This document shows, in pieces, positions 1 through 26,000 of a stretch of DNA of 64,000 nt. A program made the position numbers and the translations under genes. The stretch lies in NCBI GenBank assembly GCA_950097015.1, contig CATNEN010000038.1:32884501-32948500 (forward strand). The letters are read 5' to 3'. The notes below the pieces were generated by a model. It made no database searches. It was not told where the DNA came from and saw only the letters and a list, made by a program, of their open reading frames with translations. Position 1 is the stretch's first letter. Each line of letters begins with the position of its first letter. The stretch comes from Macrostomum hystrix. Taxonomy: Eukaryota; Platyhelminthes; Macrostomidae.

Positions 1-755
1 GAATGATGGATGGAAGATTTTAGAATGATGGATGGAAGATTTTAGAATGATGGATGGAAGATTTAAGAATGATGGATGGAAGATTTTAGAATGATGGATG
101 GAAGATTTAAGAATGATGGATGGAAGATTTTAGAATGATGGATGGAAGATTGGAGAATGATGGATGGAAGATTGGAGAATGGTGGATGGAAGATAGGAGA
201 ATGATGGATGGAAGATTGGAGAATGATGGATGGAAGATTGGAGAATGAGGGATGGAAGATTGGAGAATGATGGATGGAAGATTGGAGACTGAGGGATGAA
301 AGATTGGAGAATGATGGATGGAAGATTTTAGAATGATAAATGGAAGACTGGAGAGTGGTGGATGAAACATTCGATAGTGACGGATGAAAGATTGGAGAAT
401 GAGGGATGGAAGATTGGAGAATGATGGATGGAAGATTTTAGAATGATAAATGGAAGACTGGAGAGTGGTGGATGAAACATTCGATAGTGACGGATGGAAG
501 ATTGGAGAATGAGGGATGGAAGATTGGAGAATGAGGGATGGAAGATTGGAGAATGATTGGAGAATTGGAGAATGAGGGATGGAAGATTGGAGAATTAGGG
601 ATGGAAGATTGGAGAATGAGGGATGGAAGATTGGAGAATGAGGGATGGAAGATTGGAGAATGATTGGAGAATTGGAGAATGAGGGATGGAAGATGGGAGA
701 ATGATGGAATGAATATTTGAGAAGAATGGATGAAATATTGGAGAATGATGGTTAC
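1..755. repeat. 22-bp minisatellite, cut by window start
   Basis: Tandem units of 22 bp with core GATGGATGGAAGATT followed by TTA or GGA, about 34 copies. The first ~130 bases use the TTTA-ending variant and most of the rest the TGGA-ending variant. There are sporadic GATGAGG substitutions, a few units shortened to 'gattggagaattggagaatg', and a duplicated stretch (the 'gataaatggaagactggag' word occurs twice, around 336 and 446). Reading frames through it are repeat artefacts. The array continues past the left edge of the window. Confidence 0.95.
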
Positions 756-1158
756 AAGTTTAAAAAATAACAACTTATCATCAAATCAGCTTTTTTAGTC
801 CGTTTTCTGTCACAATAAATTACCTAAAAAGTTCACTTTAGAGTAGGTCAAATTGGTAAATAAAAGTGTATTTTAAATAAAAGTGGAACAGTCCGGCTTT
901 TTGCGCTATTTACGACTACTTAGTAGTGCAGTTAGTGAAATATTTGGAATATTAATGTAATCATTGCAATTAGCACAGGCCAGACACATATATACGTTTA
1001 TATTCTGTACAGATATGAGGCAACTCTGACAGTAGGTAAGCACACACAATAAACAGGTAGGCAAAAACTGAAGGAGATATCCGAATAGTTCAAACTAATA
1101 AATTCTTTTATTCAAGAGCAAGATAACAAAAAAGCATTTAGGCACGTAGAAAACACTT
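756..1158. other. non-repetitive AT-rich spacer
   Basis: No ORF, RNA gene or tandem repeat is visible. A TTTATT at 1107-1112 would be an AATAAA polyadenylation signal on the minus strand. It lies about 870 bases past the ZIP stop codon, on the far side of the hexanucleotide array, so it is a weak alternative to the nearer signal at 1874-1879. Confidence 0.5.
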
Positions 1159-1655
<497 letters not shown>

Positions 1656-1981
1656 ATAAGGAAGTGAGGAAGTCAGGGATTTATCGAACGTTGAGGTCAC
1701 ACTGTCAAACGAGTAATTTCTGGAATGATCAACATACTCGTAAGCGTTAACGAGGATCCGGTCGAAAAGTAACCGATATGGATCGAAAAAGCTTAAATTA
1801 ATAGAAAAAGAGTAGTAAAGAAAGGATTTCTTTGGATTATCGAGAAAAGCTGAGAAAGCGAAATGAATTAAAATTTAATGATGTAAATCGTTTTCTATCC
1901 TTCATGAAATTAAATTCTCAATTGTGCTTAATAATAGTCAAAACAATTCCACTTTGTTAATCTAGATGTTTAGCTTGTACT
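1656..1981 (-). other. probable ZIP 3' UTR
   Basis: AT-rich unique sequence directly downstream (on the minus strand) of the ZIP stop codon. A TTTAAT at 1874-1879 reads as the common variant polyadenylation signal ATTAAA on the minus strand, about 105 bases past the stop. No other feature is seen. The 3' end is inferred, not shown. Confidence 0.4.
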
Positions 1982-17640
<15,659 letters not shown>

Positions 17641-17787
17641 TTTCCGCTTAACCGATTTCTAGCTGATAAGTTCAATGACTAAATAATCTAATGCGAAATG
17701 CAATGCAGTTTTTACATGACAGCAATCCTGTTATATATAGTCTGTTCAAGTCTTGAGTACTTTGATCGGCAGAAAAAAAATTTCACC
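17641..17787 (-). promoter_or_regulatory. putative ZIP promoter and 5' UTR
   Basis: On the minus strand a CTATATATAA box lies at 17740-17731, about 90 bp upstream of the start codon, giving room for a 60-nt 5' UTR. A TGATAAG (GATA-factor type word) is at 17664-17670 and a reverse one (CAGATAAG) at about 17793. No metal-response element core (TGCRCNC) was found. Function is inferred from sequence words only. Confidence 0.35.
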
Positions 17788-18001
17788 TTAGTCAGATAAG
17801 ACTCGTTTGCCCTTTATATCTACCCGTCTATTCGAGTTGCATTCTTTTAAATAGAATTTCTCAAGTGAATTTCGTAGAGTCTTCAAGTTTAACCAACAAA
17901 CCAATTCGGACTGGGCACAGGTAATCTTTAATTGAAAATATTCAGTGAAATCTTCACAGGAGCAAATGTTCCTGTCCTTATCTAATACCTGGCAGTGAAA
18001 G

Positions 18002-18032
<31 letters not shown>

Positions 18033-18183
18033 GAACTCTGTGTTTTACAGATTGGCAGCTTCCACTAAACCCTAATTGGCTATTATCGTTTTCTAGATTA
18101 TTTAAGCATGAAATCAAACTAGTCACATGCTTCAGCTCCAGTTTAATTTGAGCAGAACTGTCTGATAATACACGAAATACTGG
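17788..18183 (-). CDS. hypothetical ORF with serine run, possible exon
   Basis: An open frame runs on the minus strand from just after a stop near 18185 to TAA at 17788. It contains natural-looking sequence (CLNNLENDNSQLGFSGSC, ICSCEDFTEYFQLKITC, LNLKTLRNSLEKFYL) and ten serines encoded by the CTG/AGC run at 18001-18030. There is no good ATG; an acceptor-like gtgtattatcag lies at about 18165, so it may be the last exon of a gene reading toward ZIP. I do not recognise a domain. Its stop is about 50 bp from the putative ZIP TATA box, which argues somewhat against a separate gene. Confidence 0.25.
18000..18030. repeat. (CTG)9 microsatellite
   Basis: Nine CTG triplets followed by CTACTG. It encodes the serine run of the overlapping minus-strand ORF. 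Confidence 0.9.
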
Positions 18184-18214
18184 TTAACAAATGGGCAACT
18201 CTTATTCCTTCAGC

Positions 18215-18850
18215 CACAGTGCCTGAAGTCCCGAGGGACAGTGCCTGAATCTGGGTGACAGTGCCTGAATCTGAGGGACAGTGCCTGAATCTGGGTGACA
18301 GTGCCTGAATCTGGGTGACAGTGCCTGAATCTGAGGGACAGTGCCTGAATCTGGGTGACAGTGCCTGAATCTGGGTGACAGTGCCTGAATCTGGGTGACA
18401 GTGCCTGAATCTGGGTGACAGTACCTGAATCTGGGTGACAGTGCCTGAATCTGGGTGACAGTGCCTGAATCTGAGGGACAGTGCCTGAATCTGAGGGACA
18501 GTGCCTGAATCTGGGTGACAGTGCCTGAATCTGGGTGACAGTGCCTGAATCTGAAGGACAGTGCCTGAAGACCTGAGGGACAGTGCCTGAAGACCTGAGG
18601 GACAGTGCCTGAAGACCTGAGGGACAGTGCCTGAAGACCTGAGGGACAGTTCCTGAAGACCTGAGGGACAGTTCCTGAAGACCTGAGGGACAGTGCCTGA
18701 AGACCTGAGGGACAGTGCCTGAAGACCTGAGGGACAGTGCCTGAAGACCTAAGGGACAGTGCCTGAAGACCTGAGGGACAGTTCCTGAAGACCTGAGGGA
18801 CAGTGCCTGAAGACCTGAGGGACAGTGCCTGAAGACCTGAAGGATCTGCT
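18215..18850. repeat. two-phase 20-bp / 22-bp minisatellite
   Basis: Block A (about 18239-18558) is 16 units of 20 bp, GTGCCTGAATCTGGGTGACA, with GGGT/GAGG variants. Block B (about 18559-18850) is about 13 units of 22 bp in which GAATCTGGGT is replaced by GAAGACCTGAGG. The switch is abrupt at 18555. The long minus-strand ORFs here (cycling PQVFRHCPSGLQALSLRSSG) are repeat artefacts. Confidence 0.95.
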
Positions 18851-19462
18851 GCCCCAACCGGATTCAAAGTAATATTTATCTTCTGTTTAATCTATTCGTC
18901 ATGACTGTACCTGCGAAGCGAATTGTTTTCCTGAAGTCCCACAAAACGAATAGGAAAATAGTCTTTAGCAGGCCATCAACAACGGTGACACGATGGTAAT
19001 GATTCTTTGCTCGGGCGAGCATGGAATCAGTTCCACAGTCGTCTCATTAACATTTCTGCCTGAATTAATATTTGCGCAAAAGCAAAGCAAAAAGAATAAA
19101 AAGGGAGACAAACAAAAGCGCAAATTGGGAGAAAATCTAAATCTGCCTAGAAAAATCTCCCTATCGCTTCAGATCCTCTTTTTTTCGACGACAGGCCAGT
19201 GTGGCACGCAAATTCTCAATCCTTGAGAGGATTCGAATGGATTATTAATAATGCGCCCCGATTCATCATCCAATCTGTCAGATTTTTTTCCAACCTGAGG
19301 GGTCTAAGCCTTTGCTAATTGTACTGCTCAGTAATTAGGGACTGAATGTTGTGCATACTTTTTGTTTTACACCTACATTTACATAGTTATGCATCTTACT
19401 TACTTCAATAGCTCATGGACTCAAGTACTGTGTTGCGCTTCTCAGCAGGTCGTACTTTTCAG
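18851..19462. other. intergenic unique sequence
   Basis: Nothing recognised. A 77-codon plus-strand frame (18993-19226) has a basic stretch but no family resemblance and no convincing signals. Confidence 0.5.
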
Positions 19463-19728
19463 CTCCCACTTATCTAATCTCACCAAGGTCTATTATCCCA
19501 CTATCTCATATCACTATGGTCTAATCTCCCACTATCTAATCTCACCGTGGTCTGATCTCCCACTATCTAATCTCACCGTGGTCTGATCTCCCACTATCTA
19601 TTCTCACCCTGGTCTATTATCCCACTATCTAATCTCACCTTGGTCTATTATCCCACTATCTAATCTCACCCTAGTCTAATCTCCCACTATCTCACTTCAC
19701 TCTGATCTAATCTACCTTTCTAATCTTT
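19463..19728. repeat. 31-bp degenerate minisatellite
   Basis: About eight diverged units of 31 bp built on CACTATCTAATCTCACC and GGTCTGATCTCC or GGTCTATTATCC. Strand composition is strongly pyrimidine-rich on the plus strand. Confidence 0.85.
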
Positions 19729-19874
19729 GTTTTTCTTTTTGTCGAAGCAAGCGAAACAAAACCCTAAGGATGCTCTTAAGTTCGTTCTAGCTCGCGACGA
19801 GCACATAATTAGTTTCTCTGCCTAACATTTTTCACGGGGACTCTGGCGCACTTGTCTCGACAGTCCTAAATCCA

Positions 19875-19888
19875 GTTGCCATGGCAAC
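19875..19888. promoter_or_regulatory. RFX X-box palindrome
   Basis: GTTGCCATGGCAAC is a perfect 14-bp palindrome and matches the canonical RFX-factor X-box (two RGYAAC half-sites, zero spacer). Confidence 0.55.
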
Positions 19889-20057
19889 CCCGGGGGGACA
19901 GAATGAGAGGAGTGCAAAATTGACCCAGAGGGAGGTGGGTGGGCGATTGTTCGAACGAATCCCGAGTCCAGGACACGAACCTGGGAGGAATCGGACAGGG
20001 GCAGAGGGAGAGATGTGTGGCAGATTAAGAGGCCGTGTGAGCCGGTCGATTTGTTAA
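19881..20057 (+). CDS. 58-codon small ORF starting inside the X-box
   Basis: ATG at 19881 has a strong start context (GCC ATG G). The frame MATPGGQNERSAKLTQREVG... runs to TAA at 20055-20057 in a GC-rich, repeat-free stretch. The product is basic and of low hydrophobicity, with no recognised domain. It could be an upstream ORF or an N-terminal exon of an unseen isoform; chance is equally likely. Confidence 0.2.
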   Translation: MATPGGQNERSAKLTQREVGGRLFERIPSPGHEPGRNRTGAEGEMCGRLRGRVSRSIC

Positions 20058-20227
20058 GCGCAGGCTTCTAAAAATTTTTTCAGTGGCACTTTCTCCCGTT
20101 GTTGTCGAATTTCGTCATTGACAGATTTTGTCAAAGTGAAATCGAGGCCTGTAATAATTTAGAGTAATAAAATTATCAGGTAAAATTTTGCTTAACTTTG
20201 AGTTCTATGTTAAACTAGTTTTATCTG

Positions 20228-21888
20228 TTAGACAGGAGACAACTCAAACATATGAGCTAGTATGTTAGACACTCGAGTTACCTGTTAGATAATAAAGTCA
20301 CCTACCTGTTAGACACTCGAGCTACCTGTTAGATAATAAAGTCACCTACCTGTTAGACACTCGAGTTACCTGTTAGATAATAAAGTCACCTACCTGTTAG
20401 ACACTCGAGTTACCTGTTAGATAATAAAGTCACCTACCTGTTAGACACTAGAGTCACCTGTTAGACACTAGAGTCACCTGTTAGACACTAGAGTCACCTG
20501 TTAGACACTAGAGTCACCTGTTAGACACTAGAGTCATCTGTTAGACACTAGAGTCACCTGTTAGACACTAGAGTCATCTGTTAGACACTAGAGTCACCTG
20601 TTAGACACTAGAGTCACCTGTTAGACACTAGAGTCACCTACCTGTTAGACACTAGAGTCATCTGTTAGACACTAGAGTCACCTGTTAGACACTAGAGTCA
20701 TCTGTTAGACACTAGAGTCACCTACCTGTTAGACACTAGAGTCATCTGTTAGACACTAGAGTCACCTGTTAGACACTAGAGTCATCTGTTAGACACTAGA
20801 GTCACCTACCTGTTAGACACTAGAGTCATCTGTTAGACACTAGAGTCACCTGTTAGACACTAGAGTCACCTACCTGTTAGACACTAGAGTCACCTACCTG
20901 TTAGACACTAGAGTCACCTACCTGTTAGACACTAGAGTCATCTGTTAGACACTAGAGTCACCTGTTAGACACTAGAGTCACCTACCTGTTAGACACTAGA
21001 GTCACCTACCTGTTAGACACTAGAGTCACCTACCTGTTAGACACTAGAGTCACCTACCTGTTAGACACTAGAGTCACCTGTTAGACACTAGAGTCACCTG
21101 TTAGACACTAGAGTCACCTACCTGTTAGACACTAGAGTCACCTACCTGTTAGACACTAGAGTCACCTACCTGTTAGACACTAGAGTCACCTGTTAGACAC
21201 TAGAGTCACCTACCTGTTAGACACTAGAGTCACCTGTTAGACACTAGAGTCATCTGTTAGACACTAGAGTCACCTACCTGTTAGACACTAGAGTCATCTG
21301 TTAGACACTAGAGTCACCTGTTAGACACTAGAGTCATCTGTTAGACACTAGAGTCACCTACCTGTTAGACACTAGAGTCATCTGTTAGACACTAGAGTCA
21401 CCTGTTAGACACTAGAGTCACCTACCTGTTAGACACTAGAGTCACCTACCTGTTAGACACTAGAGTCACCTACCTGTTAGACACTAGAGTCACCTGTTAG
21501 ACACTAGAGTCACCTACCTGTTAGACACTAGAGTCACCTACCTGTTAGACACTAGAGTCACCAACCTGTTAGACACTAGAGTCATCTGTTAGACACTAGA
21601 GTCACCTACCTGTTAGACACTAGAGTCACCTGTTAGACACTAGAGTCATCTGTTAGACACTTGAGTCATCTGTTAGACACTAGAGTCACCTACCTGTTAG
21701 ACACTAGAGTCACCTACCTGTTAGACACTAGAGTCACCTGTTAGACACTAGAGTCACCTACCTGTTAGACACTAGAGTCACCTGTTAGACACTAGAGTCA
21801 CCTGTTAGACACTAGAGTCACCTGTTAGACACTAGAGTCACCTGTTAGACACTAGAATCACCTACCTGTTAGACTCTAGAGTCACCTT
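20228..21888. repeat. 20/24-bp minisatellite, GTTAGACACTAGAGTCACCT
   Basis: About 75 units of 20 bp. Many carry an extra CTAC making 24 bp, interspersed irregularly, and CACCT alternates with CATCT. The left edge (20254-20440) is a 44-bp compound unit with CTCGAGT and GATAATAAAGT variants, four copies. One terminal unit has TTAGACTCTAGAG. Confidence 0.96.
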
Positions 21889-22260
21889 TTGGGTATGAGT
21901 TGCATGTTAACCGATTTCAGTCGTTAAACTTGAATTTAACGATATGACAGCTAAGTTGAGATAAGAATCATTAATTCGAGTACTTATGTCTGTTATAAAT
22001 TATAATAAGTGCAAATCAGATAACGAATGATCCAACTAAAGTTAAGGTAGATTTCCTAAAAGTACACAGGTGGCACCTAACACGCAGAAATGCTCAGTTC
22101 GGGTGCATGATCACGAGAAGCTCTTTTGCAGTTCGAAATTAAACTTAAAATGGCGCCACTGCAGAGACCAAGGAGAGTTCAGTGCGAATGTGAATTCTGA
22201 ATGAATCGAATACACTGAAGTACCTGAAGTTTTCCATTTAGTTACCCCCCATTTACCCCT
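21889..22260. other. unique spacer
   Basis: No gene recognised. A 16-residue ORF with a good start context (22150-22200) is too short to support. Confidence 0.5.
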
Positions 22261-22899
22261 GAAGGACCTGAGGCTGTTGATTGTGACTCACTGAAGGACC
22301 TGAGGCTGTTGGTTGTGACTCACTGAAGGACCTGAGGCTGTTGATTGTGACTCACTGAAGGACCTGAGGCTGTTGATTGTGACTCACTGAAGGACCTGAG
22401 GCTGTTGATTGTGACTCACTGAAGGACCTGAGGCTGTTGATTGTGACTCACTGAAGGACCTGAGGCTGTTGATTGTGACTCACTGAAGGACCTGAGGCTG
22501 TTGATTGTGACTCACTGAAGGACCTGAGGCTGTTGATTGTGACTCACTGAAGGACCTGAGGCTGTTGATTGTGACTCACTGAAGGACCTGAGGCTGTTGA
22601 TTGTGACTCACTGAAGGACCTGAGGCTGTTGATTGTGACTCACTGAAGGACCTGAGGCTGTTGATTGTGACTCACTGAAGGACCTGAGGTTGTTGATTGT
22701 GACTCACTGAAGGACCTGAGGCTGTTGATTGTGACTCACTGAAGGACCTGAGGCTGTTGATTGTGACTCACTGAAGGACCTGAGGCTGTTGATTGTGACT
22801 CACTGAACGACCTGAGGTTGTTGATTGTGACTCACTGAAGGACCTGAGTTTGTTGATTGTGACTCACTGAACGACCTGAGGCTGTTGATTGTGACTAGG
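22261..22899. repeat. 32-bp minisatellite, GAAGGACCTGAGGCTGTTG core
   Basis: Twenty nearly identical 32-bp units. The only variants are GTTG for the second T at one unit, CTGAACGACC in two units near the right end, and GAGTTTG/GAGGTTG in three. The homogeneity implies recent expansion. It ends 73 bp before the guanylate kinase start codon. Confidence 0.97.
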
Positions 22900-22971
22900 A
22901 AAATTTATTTTTATCTTTACTAGCTACAATGAAAGATTTTCATCACTTGCAGACTCCACTACTCAAAAGGC

Positions 22972-23080
22972 ATGACCCTCAGGCCAGTAGTATTGTGCGG
23001 ACCATCCGGCTCAGGCAAGTCGACCCTCATCAAGGCCCTGATGCAAAAATATGACGGCCTGTTTGCGTTCAGCGTGTCGC
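22972..23080 (+). CDS. GUK1: guanylate kinase exon 1 (P-loop)
   Basis: Residues 1-36 plus one base; P-loop Lys16. Donor GTGAGC follows GTG TCG C. An acceptor-like cacttgcag at 22944-22952 suggests the exon may begin at 22953 with a short 5' UTR. Confidence 0.94.
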
Positions 23081-26000
23081 GTGAGCTTTCTTGTCGCAGA
23101 AATTCATTTCTTAGAATTTTTCAGGATACAATTAAAATTGCTTCAACGTTGCAGATACAACCCGACAGCCTCGACCCGGGGAAGTCGACGGAAAAGGTTC
23201 GGTAACTGAAACATTAATTTTGGATAGGATATCATCACCCAATTACGAGTATTACTAATACTAATATTATTTTTTTATTGAATTACTGGCAGATTATTTC
23301 TTCACTGACCGGGCCACAATGCTGTCGATGATATCAAGAGGCGATTTCATAGAAAGTGCCGAATTCTCGGGCAACTTCTATGGCACAAGCCAGGCGGCCG
23401 TGGCAGCTGTGGCCGAGGCTGGCAAAATCTGCCTCCTAGACGTTGACACTCAGGGTGTCAAGACGTTGAAGCGACAGTCGGAGCTTCACCCGAAGTACGT
23501 CTTCATCATGCCACCATCTGTGGAAGTACTGGTAAATAGAAAATTTGAAAATAGTTTTTTCATGCAAGTAGTGGGTTTTTAAACTAGCGATTTTCTAAAC
23601 TAGCGACATTCAGTAACTAGCGATTTTCAGTAACTAGCGATTTTCAGTAACTAGCGATTTTTAGTAACTAGCGATTTTCTAAACTAGCGATTTTCTAAAC
23701 TAGCGATTTTCTAAACTAGCGGCATTCAGTAACTAGCGATTTTCAGTAACAATCGATTTTCAGTAACTTTCGATTTTCTAAACTAGCGACATTCAGTAAC
23801 TAGCGATTTTCAGTAACTATCGATTTTCAGTAACTAGCGATTTTCAGTAACTAGCGATTTTCAGTAACTAGCGATTTTCAGTAACTAGCGATTTTCTAAA
23901 CTAGCGACATTCAGTAAATAGCGATTTTCAGTAACTAGCGATTTTCAGTAACAATCGATTTTCAGTAACTATCGATATTCAGTAACTAGCGATTTTCTAA
24001 ACTAGCGATTTTCTAAACTAGAGATTTTCTAAACTAGCGATTTTCTCAACTAGCGACATTCAGTAACTAGCGATTTTCAGTAACTAGCGATTTTCCGTAA
24101 CTAGCGATTTTCAGTAACTAGCGATTTTCAGTTACTAGCGATTTTCAGTAACTAGCGATTTTCAGTAACTAGCGATTTTTAGTAACTAGCGATTTTCTAA
24201 ACTAGCGATTTTCTAAACTAGCGATTTTCTAAACTAGCGATTTTCTAAACTAGCGATTTTCTCAACTAGCGACATTCAGTAACTAGCGATTTTCAGTAAC
24301 TAGCGATTTTCAGTAACTAGCGATTTTCAGTAACTAGCGATTTTCAGTAACTAGCGATTTTCAGTAACTAGCGATTTTCAGTAACTAGCGATTTTCAGTA
24401 ACTAGCGATTTTCAGTAACTAGCGATTTTTAGTAACTAGCAATTTTCTAAACTAGCGATTTTCTAAACTAGCGACATTCAGTAACTAGCGATTTTCAGTA
24501 ACTAGCGATTTTCAGTAACTAGCGATTTTCAGTAACTATCGATATTCAGTAACTAGCGATTTTCTAAACTAGCGATTTTCTAAACTAGAGATTTTCTAAA
24601 CTAGCGATTTTCTCAACTAGCGACATTCAGTAACTAGCGATTTTCAGTAACTAGCGATTTTCCGTAACTAGCGATTTTCAGTAACTAGCGATTTTCAGTT
24701 ACTAGCGATTTTCAGTAACTAGCGATTTTCAGTAACTAGCGATTTTTAGTAACTAGCGATTTTCTAAACTAGCGATTTTCTAAACTAGCGATTTTCTAAA
24801 CTAGCGATTTTCTAAACTAGCGATTTTCTCAACTAGCGACATTCAGTAACTAGCGATTTTCAGTAACTAGCGATTTTCAGTAACTAGCGATTTTCAGTAA
24901 CTAGCGATTTTCAGTAACTAGCGATTTTCAGTAACTAGCGATTTTCAGTAACTAGCGATTTTCAGTAACTAGCGATTTTCAGTAACTAGCGATTTTTAGT
25001 AACTAGCAATTTTCTAAACTAGCGATTTTCTAAACTAGCGACATTCAGTAACTAGCGATTTTCAGTAACTAGCGATTTTCAGTAACTAGCGATTTTCAGT
25101 AACTAGCGATTTTCAGTAACTAGCGATTTTCAGTAACTAGCGATTTTCTAAACTAGCGATTTTCTAAACTAGCGACATTCAGTAACTAGCGATTTTCAGT
25201 AACTAGCGATTTTCAGTAACTAGCGATTTTCAGTAACTAGCGATTTTCAGTAACTAGCGATTTTCAGTAACTAGCGATTTTCAGTAACTAGCGATTTTCA
25301 GTAACTAGCGATTTTCAGTAACTAGCGATTTTCAGTAACTAGCGATTTTCTAAACTAGCGATTTTCTAAACTAGCGACATTCAGTAAATAGCGATTTTCA
25401 GTAACTAGCGATTTTCAGTAACAATCGATTTTCAGTAACTAGCGATTTTCTAAACTAGCGATTTTCTAAACTAGCGATTTTCTAAACTAGCGACATTCAG
25501 TAACTAGCGATTTTCAGTAACTATCGATATTCAGTAACTAGCGATTTTCTAAAATAGCGATTTTCTAAACTAGCGATTTTCTAAACTAGCGACATTCAGT
25601 AACTAGCGATTTTCAGTAACTAGCGATTTTCAGTAACTAGCGATTTTTAGTAACTAGCGATTTTCAGTAACTAGCGATTTTCAGTAACTAGCGATTTTCA
25701 GTAACTAGCGATTTTCAGTAACTAGCGATTTTCAGTAACTAGCGATTTTCTAAACTAGAGATTTTCTTAACTAGCGATTTTCTAAACTAGCGATTTTCTC
25801 AACTAGCGACATTCAGTAACTAGCGATTTTCAGTAACTAGCGATTTTCAGTAACTAGCGATTTTCAGTAACTAGCGATTTTCAGTAACTAGCGATTTTCA
25901 GTAACTAGCGATTTTCTAAACTAGCGACATTCAGTAACTAGCGATTTTCAGTAACTATCGATTTTCAGTAACTAGCGATTTTCTAAACTAGCGATTTTCT

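Larger units (their letters stand above)
19729..20179 (+). promoter_or_regulatory. candidate guanylate kinase promoter / 5' exon region
   Basis: This is the only GC-richer non-repetitive stretch between the two divergent genes. It has an RFX X-box palindrome at 19875-19888 and a CAG-GTAAAA donor-like site at 20177-20184. If used, the donor could join to the acceptor-like cacttgcag at 22944-22952 just before the guanylate kinase start codon, making a 2.8-kb 5' intron that holds two minisatellites. Inference only. Confidence 0.3.

Noticed and set aside
18202-18867. Two 215-221 aa minus-strand ORFs with a PQVFRHCPSG repeat
   Set aside because: Produced by the 20/22-bp minisatellite; no unique protein sequence at either end.
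22150-22200. 16-residue ORF starting MAPLQRPRR
   Set aside because: Too short, no donor site at its end, and it stops before any guanylate kinase exon.
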